DNA of 64,000 bases from Andalucia godoyi (GCA_009859145.1 VRVR01000033.1:62001-126000); one strand, 5' to 3'. Positions 1 to 10,766 are shown, counted from the stretch's first letter. Program-made: numbers and translations. Notes: a model not told the origin generated them from the sequence alone.

Positions 1-1
1 A

Positions 2-1648
2 TCTCAGTTCTGGATCACTGTCAGGCTCAGCAATGCCACCGCGAATGCCACCCAATATGTGACGACGGTGGTGGCAGGGCAAGCGGTATCCTTTGTTGTC
101 GTTTCGATCCCTTCCGCCTGGCCCTCTCGGTTCAATGCGTCGGTGAACGTGAAGAGTGTGAACGGGGCGGGTCTTTCGTCTCCCCAGTCCAATAGTCTGC
201 TGTTCGAATTCCGCCGCCCGTCTGCTCTTCCGGACGCACCGACAGACGTACAAGCTGCTCGAAATGGAAATCGGCTAGGTATCTATTGGACGGCGCCATC
301 CTTCACGGGTTCCACACCGATCCTGAAATTCTGTGTCGAAGTTTACTCGCGCTCGTGGTCCGATCAGTACTCCCTGCGCAATGGCTGCATTCCTGCTGCT
401 TCGTCCGCTACATCCGTGAATACGACACTGAGCAAACCAGGAACCCAAATGATTGTCCGTGTTTCTGCTGTGAACAGCAACGGTACGAGCTCCTGGAGTC
501 TGCCTGCGTACTTTAGTGTCCCGGCGAACGTTCCGAGCGAGCCTCCTTTTGTTGGTGCCTTTATTTTTTCTGCGGGGAATGTGACGATAACTTGGAGTAA
601 GCCCGTTTCGGATGGAGGGGCACCACTTGTGAATTACACTGTACTGTGGAGACTTCTTTCTCCAAATGTCTCCGTTTCGTATTCTTCAGTTGTGGTTCCT
701 GCGACCTTGACGTCCACGGATGTATCGTTCTCCAGCAATTCGTCTTATACCTACGAAGTTAAGGTGGCATGCAGCAGTTCTGCAGGAACGAGCAACTACT
801 CTTCCCCGATTCAAGTGTCCAGCAAGGATCTTGGACTCGGCGTGGATCTGTCTCCATCCACGATCTTTGCCCTTCCGCCACTGTCGATTTTTCGGGCTGA
901 GGAGGGTGTACCAAAAACATTAGACGGAGCATCGATTGCACTGACCGTGAAGCCAAACACGTTCGCGTCTCCGATTCGTTTTTCCGTGCTTGTGCCAACA
1001 GTTTTGAATGGAGCAATCTCGCAAGGCGTCAACCCCAACACCACGCTCCCGACCTTCGCGAACAGCAGCACATCGTTCACCGGCCTCACATTGTTCGTCT
1101 CTGCGACTTCTCAGTCATCTGGCCAGAAGGTGCAGCCGTCCGTCCCGATTCCCTTTTCCATTGGTATCTCGAAGAACTTTAGCAAGTCCGTTGCTAACGC
1201 AAACGGTACTTTTGTGATGATGTTTTTCGAGAATGGAACTTGGATCCAAACCTCCAAGGCTTGCCCATCTAATTTCTCGAAAGTCGTCACGTCCGCAGTC
1301 GACATTTCGCTGAATCTCTGCCATTTCACACAGTTTGCTCTGTTTGTGACGTATCCAGCAGCAGCCAATGCAACGTCCTCGCCACAAATCCCAGATGTCA
1401 AAACCGACACGACTGGCGATTCCTCCTCATCCAATCTGTCTGCAGACGAAATCATCATAATCGCCGTCGTGTGCTCCGTCGTGTTTGTCGCCGGTGTCAT
1501 TGCGGGTATCTGCTTGCTGTCACGCCGTCGCAGATCCGCATCCCTGAAGCTGCTTCCGCAGTCCATGCAGCAATGCGCGGTTCCGGAAGTTTCAAACCCG
1601 TTGCAAACGGCTCCCCTTAATCCAGTCGCACGCACTCGCCGGGATTAA
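2..1648 (+). CDS. Fibronectin type III cell-surface protein, 3' part (5' end outside window)
   Basis: The frame is open from the first bases of the window, so only the C-terminal part of a larger protein is present; the GTG at 59 is not a start. About 550 residues are visible. They contain at least two fibronectin type III-like repeats (roughly codons 75-270) with the usual pattern of 'P..P' linkers, WTAP/WSKP tryptophans and late tyrosines, many N-x-S/T glycosylation sequons, then a Ser/Thr-rich stalk. A single hydrophobic helix near codons 487-507 (IIIIAVVCSVVFVAGVIAGI) is followed by an arginine stop-transfer cluster and a short cytoplasmic tail. This is a type I membrane protein layout. 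Inference: an adhesion or receptor-type surface protein. The exact family and the upstream domains cannot be seen. Confidence 0.8.
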   Translation, partial: SQFWITVRLSNATANATQYVTTVVAGQAVSFVVVSIPSAWPSRFNASVNVKSVNGAGLSSPQSNSLLFEFRRPSALPDAPTDVQAARNGNRLGIYWTAPSFTGSTPILKFCVEVYSRSWSDQYSLRNGCIPAASSATSVNTTLSKPGTQMIVRVSAVNSNGTSSWSLPAYFSVPANVPSEPPFVGAFIFSAGNVTITWSKPVSDGGAPLVNYTVLWRLLSPNVSVSYSSVVVPATLTSTDVSFSSNSSYTYEVKVACSSSAGTSNYSSPIQVSSKDLGLGVDLSPSTIFALPPLSIFRAEEGVPKTLDGASIALTVKPNTFASPIRFSVLVPTVLNGAISQGVNPNTTLPTFANSSTSFTGLTLFVSATSQSSGQKVQPSVPIPFSIGISKNFSKSVANANGTFVMMFFENGTWIQTSKACPSNFSKVVTSAVDISLNLCHFTQFALFVTYPAAANATSSPQIPDVKTDTTGDSSSSNLSADEIIIIAVVCSVVFVAGVIAGICLLSRRRRSASLKLLPQSMQQCAVPEVSNPLQTAPLNPVARTRRD

Positions 1649-1757
1649 AGGGCGCATCTCAAGGGGGAAAGATTTGGTAGGATGTACGGCAATTTTTCTC
1701 GTAAAGCTCAACATTCAATATGATACTGCGGATGTTTTGGTCGCCTTCCAAAATGTG

Positions 1758-1789
<32 letters not shown>

Positions 1790-1980
1790 CCCACGATATG
1801 CATAAGAAGCGGAGGGACCGGGGTTTGGAAATGCATTTGTTGACTGGCTGTTGTAGTGTTTGGTCCTGGGGATGTGCAGAGAAGCAAACACAGCAGGCGG
1901 CCTGAAATTCAAACAAGACGCAATTCTGACGGGAGAAGATGTAATGAAGGAAAAGACAAGAAGATAAAAAAAGAAAGCAG
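1649..1980. repeat. Spacer with (ATC)n microsatellite
   Basis: Spacer between two plus-strand genes. It carries about eleven copies of ATC/CAT at 1758-1789. No gene or convincing regulatory motif was seen. Confidence 0.6.
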
Positions 1981-4392
1981 ATGAGACGAGTGATGCATCA
2001 CGCTTTGATTGTGCTGCTGCTGTTGGTCCATACAGCATTTGCACAGGACTTTCTGACTCTCGTTCCCCAGCGATTCTTCTTCGACCCTTTGCTAACGGCG
2101 CAACCTCCGATTATTCCCCGATTGCACGTCGCGAGCAACACAGTGCGCCAAGTTGGCACATCTTCTCACTTCGTGATCATCACGAACACGTCGATTCTCC
2201 TCGTTGATGAGTCCTCCTCCCCTGGAATCAAGGACATTTCGTCTGTCTTGCTCGGCCCTGACAGGGTTTGCGTTGGGGGTGCTGTTTCGGTGGAGCAATA
2301 CTACCTCACCGGGCAAAAGGATGCGTTTGTGTATGCAGATTCATGCCGAGTCTGTCTTTGCCGCTCCGTCTCCTTTCTCTGCAAATGCACTGCATTTACA
2401 CAGACGATCATTGGGGCCGTGAAATCGGTTTCCTATGCATATGCAGTCGACTACGGCATGCTGATCGCTGATCGTGGTCTGTTTTCGTTCACCTTTGCGA
2501 ATCCAGAGCCGGTGTCCATACCGCTGTTCACTCCGACGAATGATGTTGCGCATGCTGTGACGTTTGCTCCTGCTGTGAATTCTTCGTCTTCTCGGACTCT
2601 GTTTTTTGTGGGCACGTCTGCGAATCTGTATACTTTTGAGGCATTCAATCCAGCTTGGTTGCGCAGAGACTACGTTAACGGAATCATCGACGCTTCCATT
2701 AATTCTTTATCCATCGATCCACTGCGGCGTCTGTGGATCGGAACAGGCGAAGCTGTGAATGTTTTACACATTGATTTGTACTTTTTGGAGAGAGTTGATT
2801 GGAACCAAGGTCTTTCGGTTGGGCAAGTCACCACTGTTGTTGCCACCAACGATTTTGTCATGGTTGGGGGACCGCAAGGCGTTTCTTTTCATCCATATTC
2901 CAACGATTATTGCGCAGGAACAATCTCTCCGTTCGGTAAACTTGTCTTCGAAGCAGAAGACATGGACTCGATTCGGTGGGTCAACTATGACGAGACTTGT
3001 TGGGTGTACATTGCAAGTCTCCGCTGGCTGCCGGATAACAGTGTCGTGCGATCTGCAGCAATGGCGGACGGGTCTGTCCTCGTCACCACGCAGACTGGTG
3101 TTTCTCATTTTTCACTGGTGCCGGACACCTGGAAAGCAAAGTCGTCCGATTACCTGTCACAGGTGTCCGCTCGACACAACCGCTTCGGCCTTGTTGCGAT
3201 GTGTCAAATGTCTGGATTTGGAGTCGTTGATTCGTGCAGACCACAGCCAAATGACAATGACGGCCTCTGGACGTCTCTGATGGTGGCCTCCGAAGTCTTG
3301 ATCACCGTCTCCACACGGTCGACCACTGCGCCCCCTGCTCTCGTGTCTGCATTCGAAGCAATGAAAAAGCTGGTAACCGTTACCGGAATCAAGGGACTCA
3401 TGGCGCGTTCGTTTGACCTGGTATCCAATCCTGGCCACGATCCGAACAATCACTGGTACAACTCGACTTCACAGCCAGGCTGGGCTTTCAAGGCGGATGC
3501 CTCTTCCGATGAGGTCACAGGCCATATGTTTGCACACACTCTTGTTGCTGACTACCTGTCGACGATCAATGCTACGCTCGCGCAAGAAGCAGCCGATATT
3601 CTTGTCCAGATCGCCGGGTACATTGTTTCGAACAAGTTCTACCTTGTGGATGTCACTGGCAAGCCGACTAAATGGGGTGTGTGGGATCCGGCCCTGATTA
3701 ACAATGTTCCCTTTTGGTATGACGGGAGGGGCTTGAACTCACTCCAAATGCTGGCGTGGTGTCTGGTCGGTCTAAAACATTCTGGAGATGACATGTTTGT
3801 GGATGCCATACAGTTCCTCGTTGATTCGGGGCAGTACGATGTCAATATTTTGAACACGATGGTCACCGTCCCAGAAGATTACAATCACTCCGATGACGAA
3901 CTGACGTTTTGGAATTACGTGACGTTCGCACATGGGTTGCATGAAAACCCGTACCTCTCAAGGGTTCCGTCACATCTACGTTCCTATTTCTTCCAGTCGC
4001 TTATTCGATCCTACCGCTTCATCAATCGCGAAAAGCCATCCTTGTACACTGCAATGTTTTACTACATGTTTGATTTGCTGCAGGAACCGGTGCCTCGCTA
4101 CATGGATCGAAATGAGCATCTTGCTGCTGCGCGCTCCAAGCTTGCGCGATATCCGCGAGATCTGGTCGATTGGCCGTTGGACGAAACACTGCGCATCGAT
4201 GTGCGAATTGACTATCGAAGGGATCGCGACAACAGACTGCAAAGCGCCTATGCTTTCGATTCGGAGACCCGTTCGTGTCTATGGTGGAATTGTAGTCCAT
4301 TTGAGCTGACCGGCGGCTCGGGCACTGGTGAGGATGCAGGGACGGTCTGGTTGCTGCCTTTCTCGTTTGGCCTCGTTTACGGATACTGGTAA
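1981..4392 (+). CDS. Secreted protein of unknown function, 803 aa
   Basis: The ATG at 1981 opens a classical signal peptide (MRRVMHHALIVLLLLVHTAFAQ). Residues of about 40-390 show repeated short beta-rich units with 'D.LRRLWIGTG'-like turns and an 'MADGSVLVTTQTGVSHF' unit, which suggests a beta-propeller of the two-component-regulator/sugar-binding kind. From about residue 440 the protein becomes helical, with motifs such as PGHDPNNHWYNS, WDPALINNVPFWYDGRG and LNSLQMLAWCLVG, resembling an alpha/alpha toroid such as those in glycan-active proteins. No membrane anchor was seen. I recognise no named family. Binding or processing of an extracellular or lysosomal glycan is inference only. Single exon, no frame breaks. 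Confidence 0.75.
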   Translation: MRRVMHHALIVLLLLVHTAFAQDFLTLVPQRFFFDPLLTAQPPIIPRLHVASNTVRQVGTSSHFVIITNTSILLVDESSSPGIKDISSVLLGPDRVCVGGAVSVEQYYLTGQKDAFVYADSCRVCLCRSVSFLCKCTAFTQTIIGAVKSVSYAYAVDYGMLIADRGLFSFTFANPEPVSIPLFTPTNDVAHAVTFAPAVNSSSSRTLFFVGTSANLYTFEAFNPAWLRRDYVNGIIDASINSLSIDPLRRLWIGTGEAVNVLHIDLYFLERVDWNQGLSVGQVTTVVATNDFVMVGGPQGVSFHPYSNDYCAGTISPFGKLVFEAEDMDSIRWVNYDETCWVYIASLRWLPDNSVVRSAAMADGSVLVTTQTGVSHFSLVPDTWKAKSSDYLSQVSARHNRFGLVAMCQMSGFGVVDSCRPQPNDNDGLWTSLMVASEVLITVSTRSTTAPPALVSAFEAMKKLVTVTGIKGLMARSFDLVSNPGHDPNNHWYNSTSQPGWAFKADASSDEVTGHMFAHTLVADYLSTINATLAQEAADILVQIAGYIVSNKFYLVDVTGKPTKWGVWDPALINNVPFWYDGRGLNSLQMLAWCLVGLKHSGDDMFVDAIQFLVDSGQYDVNILNTMVTVPEDYNHSDDELTFWNYVTFAHGLHENPYLSRVPSHLRSYFFQSLIRSYRFINREKPSLYTAMFYYMFDLLQEPVPRYMDRNEHLAAARSKLARYPRDLVDWPLDETLRIDVRIDYRRDRDNRLQSAYAFDSETRSCLWWNCSPFELTGGSGTGEDAGTVWLLPFSFGLVYGYW

Positions 4393-5091
4393 GGGGTCGT
4401 TCGACCGCTGCGTCTGTTTGGGCACTTGCGTGCAATTTGCAAAGCAAAAATAAAATAAAATAAAATAAAATAAATAGAATTGGAGTGACCGGCGCTGGAT
4501 GCTATGAACTCCTTTCCGTGCGACAGGCGATTTAATGACGATGCAGTAAAGCACTTGATCTCGTGCTTTCGCTGCTTTCTCAGCTTGCCACGCGGCAGCT
4601 CATACGCTGAAATAGTGTTGCACACTTTTTTCTTGCGGTGATGCCTTTTCGGTCAAAACCTGGCACTTGCCTTCAATGACGAATCCGTAGGCTCGCTCGA
4701 GAAAGCAACAATATGCAAAGAACCGCACGTTTCTGTGACACTGGGGCGGAAGAATGCATTTTGAAACACTGGGCGATATTCTGTTCACTCTTTCTCCCAA
4801 GCGTAAACATATCAAGTAAGGTCAGGTTTCCCATAACCCGGTTCTGCCTCTCCCCCATTGGTGATGTTCCCAAATGCTGTGATGCTTGGTAATCTTCATC
4901 TGTCTTCGGCTCAGCTCCCTACTGTGGACCAGCCCGCTCCGACTGCCACACAAGCAAGAAGGACTGAAGACAAATATTCTGTGCCGCCGAACATCGCCGT
5001 CCCTTCTAGATACTGTTTGTTCAAGCATGCGCGTATGCGTGCTTGAACGGTCTCAAAAATCTTTATTTAGAGCACTTCGCGAGAATAGCCG

Positions 5092-5122
<31 letters not shown>

Positions 5123-5920
5123 TCTCCTTTTTTTGAGCCTTTTCCATACGTTTTGAGCGCCTGCATCATACACTGAACATGCATATGTATACGAATAGAC
5201 ATGCATATTCAATCTTGCATCCCGTTGCCGCGAAGGGGATAGGCCCCCCAACACGACTCTCGGCGTTCTTCAGATAAATGCTTCGCGCTCCGTCCCCAAT
5301 CTCGATCAATCGGTGAGCCACTTTCTCAGCGTGACACGTTGTTCCTGAGAAGGGTGCATTTTTGATTCTGACGGCCCTAGCAGCAGGCGCTTTCGTGTCC
5401 TCAGTTGCAGCGATTGATGCAACTGGAGATACGAGAGGAAGAGGCGGTAGGAAGACGGTGGGGTTTTGCGACTGCGACTGCGCCTGGTGCATTCGTAGCA
5501 GAAAACCACGAGTTCTGCAAGAGACGGTCCCTGAGGTTTCTGCATGGGGTTGGCTGCCCTGCGTGCTGGGGATTGGTGATCGTGTCTTGGGAGGTTCGCC
5601 TCTTGGCAGTGCGCTGAGCGAATGATGGGTGGCTACGGATGTTGCGTCAGTATTGACCGTTTCTGTTTATGTATGCTTTCCTTCCGTATGCATGGCAATG
5701 ACGCGTTATTATTCAACGGTGCGTTTGCTTGGTCTTTTCTTTCTTTTGATGTCGACGTTCGCGTCGTGGGAAAAGAAAGAACGTCTTTGGGGATTTCTTT
5801 TTTCTTTTTTCTTTCTTTTTCTTGTTTTAAAGTTGATTATTGGCATTGTTGCTGACGAGATATGTAAAGAATCTTCCCGAGTATTGCAATGCTCATGTCC
5901 AATGCCTTATCTGTTGCAAT
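4393..5920. other. 1.5-kb spacer with microsatellites and a dispersed-repeat fragment
   Basis: The spacer has an (AAATA)n run at about 4450-4476, a (CT)n tract at about 5091-5126, a T-rich stretch at 5780-5835 and a fragment of dispersed repeat family A (5231-5281). A minus-strand ATG frame (5166-5492, 108 aa) stays open further upstream to about 5660 without another ATG and has an Ala/Ser/Pro-rich, protein-like composition. It overlaps the repeat and matches nothing I know, so I do not call it a gene. Short minus-strand frames at 4600-4873 are likewise unsupported. Confidence 0.5.
5231..5281 (+). repeat. Dispersed repeat family A, partial copy 1
   Basis: About 50 bases match 25661-25722 with small gaps. 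Shared blocks are GAAGGGG, TAGGCCCC, CAACACG, CTCGGC and AGATA-ATG. Upstream (5175-5200) there is also the AACATGCAT word found in the other copies. Confidence 0.55.
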
Positions 5921-7636
5921 TCAAGAAAAGAAACGGGAGGCTGTGATAGTGAAAGCAGGAACGTCGCGGGGCCCAAAAAAGTGTCGATGGCCGATTTTCA
6001 CAGGAGAGTTGGATACGGGCGAGTTGATGCTCGTTTGTGGTGGAGAATGGTCTACAAAACTGCTTTTTGAAGGCAGCATATAAGAGTCATCGGCGTCGTG
6101 CAGGGTTTGCACAGAGATCAAATCAGGCTCTGCAGACTCGTCCACAATTGTCACAGACGTTTCGTACGAACTGCAGACCGACCCGCTGGAGAATCCCCGT
6201 TCGGAGCGGACACGATGCGAGCTCCTGGTGCAGGGAGACATCGAATGGATGTTGCCCCAGCCCTGGAGAGGGCTCGACATCTCCTCGTAGTCTTCGGTGA
6301 CACTCTCAATGACTTGAAGGCTGTCCTCGTCCTTTGCAAAGGACGCAAGAGACGAGTTTTTGAGCCTTCTCCATACGTTTTGAGAATGAATCTGGCATCC
6401 TGCGCGGTGCTCCTCCGGCAACGTGGACATCAGTTCCGTCCTGTATGTGTCAAACGACCGTCGGCGAGATGCCAAGACATCTCTCCGTAAAGCATTGACG
6501 CTTGAAGAACTGCGTCGACGACGAACCAGGGGCGAACCGGGTCCATTCTGTGCACGGGCCTGCTGACTGCCGTGCAGTGGAGACGGCGGACTGTCCGTGC
6601 TGGGCTTCGCAAGCAAATCCTTCCTTTTGTTTTCCATCCGTTCCATCTTTTCTTGGTGGATAGAGAATGAACGGGGAGCTCGGAGCTCAGGGGGCGAGTC
6701 CTTTGGCAGATCGGACAACGATCGCAATCTAGTCGGAGACGCAGGGATCGGAGAACCCGGCGCAGGCATGAAACCCGAGGTACGCTTTGAGGCATCCGAG
6801 TTTAGCTTCTCAGACTCCGACAACGACTCGAGAATCGGAAGCGGTTTGACGACACTCGCAGGCGGAGTTCCGGGAATTGCTCCGCTTCCTCCCAGGAACG
6901 ATGGACGCACCACGAGTGTTGCTGTGTCGACTTTGACTGGAACATCGATGTGCAACGGCGAACTCACCCTTGATCGCAGCGACAGACCTCTGTTGGCAGA
7001 GAATATAATTGAATTCGACACAAAGGTCGCCGGACTGGAATCCATGCCGGCCGAGCTAACATTGTCCGTGGACTTTAGATTCTCGCCTCTCTTCTCTATG
7101 AGTGCCGTGTGAGAAAGAACGACATTCCGAGTCGTTCTCGGCTGCGGCTGCTCTGCCACTGGACCTCCCACGAGCTTGCGGGTGATCGTTGCACATCGCG
7201 CATCATCATTCGTGTTGCAGCTGTTGCTACTGCTATTGTTGTTATTATTGTTGGTGGAGTTGTTCTTATAATTAGTACCAATCCGGCTGGGATTTGCATA
7301 GATCTGGCTGGTAGAGTCAGCACTGCGATTATGCATTGCGGAAGGAGTGTCGAAGACTCCGCGATGGCTTCCTATCTTCGGAAGCGCGGTTGGGATGGGC
7401 GAAGATGTTCCGGCAGACGCTGCGACAACAACCGACGGAGTCTGGGAATTAGATCGCGGTCTGCAAAGCGCTGAGATCGATCTGCCAGAGCTGCACTGAT
7501 TTGGAAGGCTTTTGCGCGATGCTGTTGTCCCCGAATACACGGTGGTCGGCGAACTGCTTCTTCCTACTTCCTGGTCAGCCACAGATTTTCGAGAAACAGG
7601 GCTCTGTGACCTGCCCTTTGAAGGATTGCATCCCAT
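5921..7636 (-). CDS. Ser/Pro-rich, putatively N-myristoylated protein, 571 aa
   Basis: The start ATG at 7636 gives MGCNPSKGRSQSP. Gly2 with Ser/Lys at positions 6-7 fits an N-myristoylation signal, and Cys3 could be palmitoylated, so plasma-membrane or ciliary-membrane attachment is likely (inference). The rest is low-complexity and rich in Ser, Pro, Asn and Arg, with many SP and RRxS phosphorylation-type sites and an Asn run near residue 130. The only compact region is near residues 400-450 (QNVWRRLKNSSLASFAKDED). No enzyme domain was seen. It shares its N-terminal layout and an 'SS.YET..PDLIS' stretch with the product at 22473-24431, so they may be distant paralogues or partners. Function unknown. 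Confidence 0.72.
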   Translation of the reverse strand: MGCNPSKGRSQSPVSRKSVADQEVGRSSSPTTVYSGTTASRKSLPNQCSSGRSISALCRPRSNSQTPSVVVAASAGTSSPIPTALPKIGSHRGVFDTPSAMHNRSADSTSQIYANPSRIGTNYKNNSTNNNNNNSSSNSCNTNDDARCATITRKLVGGPVAEQPQPRTTRNVVLSHTALIEKRGENLKSTDNVSSAGMDSSPATFVSNSIIFSANRGLSLRSRVSSPLHIDVPVKVDTATLVVRPSFLGGSGAIPGTPPASVVKPLPILESLSESEKLNSDASKRTSGFMPAPGSPIPASPTRLRSLSDLPKDSPPELRAPRSFSIHQEKMERMENKRKDLLAKPSTDSPPSPLHGSQQARAQNGPGSPLVRRRRSSSSVNALRRDVLASRRRSFDTYRTELMSTLPEEHRAGCQIHSQNVWRRLKNSSLASFAKDEDSLQVIESVTEDYEEMSSPLQGWGNIHSMSPCTRSSHRVRSERGFSSGSVCSSYETSVTIVDESAEPDLISVQTLHDADDSYMLPSKSSFVDHSPPQTSINSPVSNSPVKIGHRHFFGPRDVPAFTITASRFFS

Positions 7637-8945
7637 GTAGGGCTCGACCGATTTTGAGTCCAGAATGGTTGATACAGATCAGTGCTCGACGAAGAGCAGC
7701 AAGCAAGCAAGCGTCAAAATAATTTCACTTTCACAAAAAAAAAAGGTGGGGGGAAGGGGAAAGAATCAGACGGCGTTATTCTCGAACGGCCAAGAGGAAA
7801 AGAGGATCGTCGAATTGCGTGTGAATAAAGAATTTGAATGGGAGGACGAAAACCAGTTTCCTAGAGGAGGAGGACGGAAACCTTGAAAAACGAAACTGCA
7901 TCGGACAACGCGGATCGGGAAGCTTGGAAAAGGGTTTTCACATCCGGAGCGTGAGCACCCAGTGATTCGCGATGGATCGAGGAGCGCAGCAGATGCATTG
8001 AAAAGGATGTACCAGTATCGACAGCGTGCAAGAGTCTGCTCGCAGAAGTCGTTATCATGCAAGCAGGAACATCGACACGCTGAATTTGGGTTCAGTAACC
8101 GCGCCCTCCAATCAACAGCGCAGCCCGAACGGCCGAGCAGATTGGATGGCAAAACATCAGATGATTTACTTGTCCTTGTGAAGGGCCGCACAAGCAGATC
8201 TGTACAAATGACTTGCGTGTTTGTAAGCGGGCCGCCGTCGATCATACCATATAAGGCAGTATTACACGCAAGCTGCCTACTCGGCTCATGCAGACTGTAC
8301 CGAACCGTATGCAAGCAATAAATTGCATGCAGGAGTTCGGCCCCTGCGAGCAGAATGAAGAACAAGTGACGGGTCCGTCGCCGAAAAGAGGTATGTCGCC
8401 GTCTCCAACAAAACATGCACGAGACAGGACTGACGTTCGCCAGAGCAACCCGGGCAAACTGGGGCCTTTTGGTGCACATGCCATCATCCAAAATCCAAAA
8501 GGGCTGCGTGACAATGATCCATCGCAGGCGGAAAAGAAAAGGAAGAAAAAGGAAAGAACACATGGACGGCGAACTGGGCGCGAAAAAGTGGAACCGCCAG
8601 CGTCTCTTGGTGCACGCATTACGCGCAATTTCTGTTTGACCACTTTGTGTAGCCCGGGGGGCGTCAAGCGGAGTGCGAGACGCGAAGCAAGACCCGGGTG
8701 CTTGTTGAACTCCGGCGATCCTCCGTCATCACCGCGTCACTGCTGCTTGAGCAAGTGGGTGCTCCCACGCAGTCCTGCACATCCATCATTGTACTGCGCG
8801 TGCGGAGAGGACGTGGACTCGCGCGCCCACTTTGGCATGCGGTGTTTTTGAAAGGAAAAAGGACTACAACAACACAACAAACAACAGCAACAAACAACAG
8901 GCAACAAGTAAGTGCGAGTGTGCGGGTGGTTGGTAAACCCGTTTG
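7637..8945. other. 1.3-kb spacer, no supported gene
   Basis: Overlapping open frames exist on both strands (a 265-aa minus frame at 7766-8563 and a 187-aa plus frame at 8288-8851). Neither has the composition of a folded protein or any motif, and they overlap each other. An A run lies at 7736-7745. No repeat copy was recognised. Confidence 0.4.
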
Positions 8946-10736
8946 TCATTGGCTGCCAAAAGGCGTGATGCTTGTTTTTTCCTCAAAGATCGGCATGGAA
9001 ACACAGTCTATGGTGAACAAGGACCGAAAGCACTCAAAGGCAAGTTGATACGACCCCAGTTTTGCTTTCAGGGGTTCAGAAATGCGGTGTTCATCTGAGA
9101 TCGTTGTACATTCAAGGCGCAGCAGATTTGCCACGTCTTGAAGAGCCTGCGAATAAGCAATAATGCACTTCGAAGCCAGGCGATTGTCGCCCGATTTTGC
9201 AGAGGCAAGCACCATTTCTGCACACAATCGTTCCACTTGGCCACCTCCGTCCACTACCTTGTCACCTTGGTGTATGAGCATTGCAGCAGAGAGTGCGTCG
9301 TCCAAACACCGCACTGCTTCTTGCAGCAAGATTTCATTACCAGCGAATAAAACGATGGTGCTGAATCTTGCCTCGGTAGCACTGCATTGCAGATCCGTGG
9401 AATCTTTGAAAAACAAATAGTCTTGCTCTCCGACGTTCTGTTCGGAAAACGCGGATACCCCAGAGCAGTATGAAACCTCCTTGAACTGCACCATCAACCG
9501 CAGCTGCTCCCACTCAACAATGACCGTTGTCTTGAACACGCTGGAAAGCTGGACCATATCGTTTCCCGGCAATCTCCCGACTGCGTAGATTCCACTGGCC
9601 GCCAGCGCCTGACATGCGTAATCTCCAATGGACCGCGAAGAGAGAACGACCGTTGCCCCACACTGCCTCAGCATGGATACTCGATCCATGAACATTTCCC
9701 ATTCGTGGGTCGCGAGGTGTTGCACAGACGTCGCATCTCCTCGCAACGTGACTTGCGAGAGACCCCTGTATTCGAGTTCGAGTTCGAGCAGGAGTATTCG
9801 CGGATTTCCAACATATTTCGGCATCTGCGAGTTTCCAGCAAAAGCAATTGGCCGTCTTGTTACGAATCCACCAAATAAATAACTCTCATTTAGAGATTGG
9901 CCTCGACAGGGAATCACACGGAGCAACCTTTTCACGCCGCCTGATCGCTGAACTGCTTGCTGCACAATGCCTGTGAACAGGTCGGCATATGATCCCAGCA
10001 CCTTTGAGCTCAAAGAAGTCTGAATAATTCTCTGCGATTCATCTGAATGGACGGTTTGTGCAATACTTGGCATGAATTCAATGCACTTTCGGCTTTGCTT
10101 TTCGAATTCGATGAGTATCGGGAACACGGGATACCCTTCACTTTCCAGCACCCGAGCATGGTGCATCATTCTGGCAGCCAGCAAAACGACTCCAGTCGTC
10201 CCGTCACCAAACTACAACATCCAGACACATGGAGAATAGTCCACGTAACAGCAATCAGTACGTCTACCAATACATTTCAACAAACAAAAAAGAAGGAAGA
10301 AGAAGAAGAAGAAGAAGAAGAAGCACGGAGGAAATGGACGGAATTCATACGGATGATTCTTGTGATAATGACGTTCGAGCCAGCAATGCGGCAGCTGGAT
10401 GTTTGAAATCATATTCTCGAAGAATAGATGCACCGTCTGAAGGAAAATCAACGCAAGATTAGCCATGCAGCACTCGCGAAGCGTCACTGAGCAAAGTGCG
10501 AGGTGATGGATGAGAAGAAGAAGAAGAGGGGGGAAAAAGAGTTTCGGAGAGGAGGACATACCATTAGTAATGAGAAAGGATCCGTCATGCTTGACAACGA
10601 GTTTATCTCTTCCACGCGGACCAAACGACGTTTTCAGCATTTCGTAAACATTCTGAACTACTTTTTCTACATTTCTTCTCGCTTCTTCGCCATTCAACGT
10701 GCGGATCACGAGCTTTTGCTTGGATGGTTTATGCAT
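8946..10736 (-). CDS. Divergent group II chaperonin (CCT/TCP-1 superfamily), three exons
   Basis: Exons on the minus strand are 10736-10562, 10436-10351 and 10211-8946. Joining them gives 508 aa in one frame. Exon 1 has the SFGPRGRDKLVV motif, exon 1-2 together give ITNDGASIL and HPAA, and exon 3 starts at FGDGTTGVVLLAA, the group II nucleotide-binding signature. A VVDGGGQVE motif corresponds to the family's late GGG loop. CCT subunits are usually about 530-560 aa. This one is short, the apical region is divergent, and the usual AGLNP/GID-R C-terminal block is not visible. The shortened tail (KLGSYQLAFECFRSLF) is reminiscent of BBS6/10/12-type chaperonin-like proteins. With a dynein-2 intermediate chain gene 7 kb away, a ciliary assembly role is possible but is inference. 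It could also be a rapidly evolving ordinary CCT subunit. Confidence 0.82.
10212..10350 (-). other. Intron 2 of the chaperonin gene (139 nt), with (GAA)n
   Basis: Donor GTATGA, acceptor GTTGTAG, phase 0. It contains a polymorphic-looking GAA repeat (plus-strand 10296-10323), which reads as a polypyrimidine stretch on the transcript strand. Confidence 0.88.
10437..10561 (-). other. Intron 1 of the chaperonin gene (125 nt)
   Basis: The donor is GTATGT directly after exon base 10562 and the acceptor is TTCCTTCAG. It is a phase 1 intron that splits the Asp codon of ITNDGASIL. Without removal the frame lacks the family motif. Confidence 0.9.
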
Positions 10737-10766
10737 GATTTCGTGTCAAACAAGCACATGAATGAC

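Noticed and set aside
5166-5492. 108-aa minus-strand frame, Ala/Ser/Pro-rich
   Set aside because: It overlaps a dispersed-repeat fragment and has no recognisable domain; kept only as a note in the spacer entry.
7766-8563. 265-aa minus-strand open frame with a hydrophobic start
   Set aside because: Composition is Cys/Arg/Ser-rich without motifs and it overlaps a 187-aa plus frame; neither looks like a folded protein.
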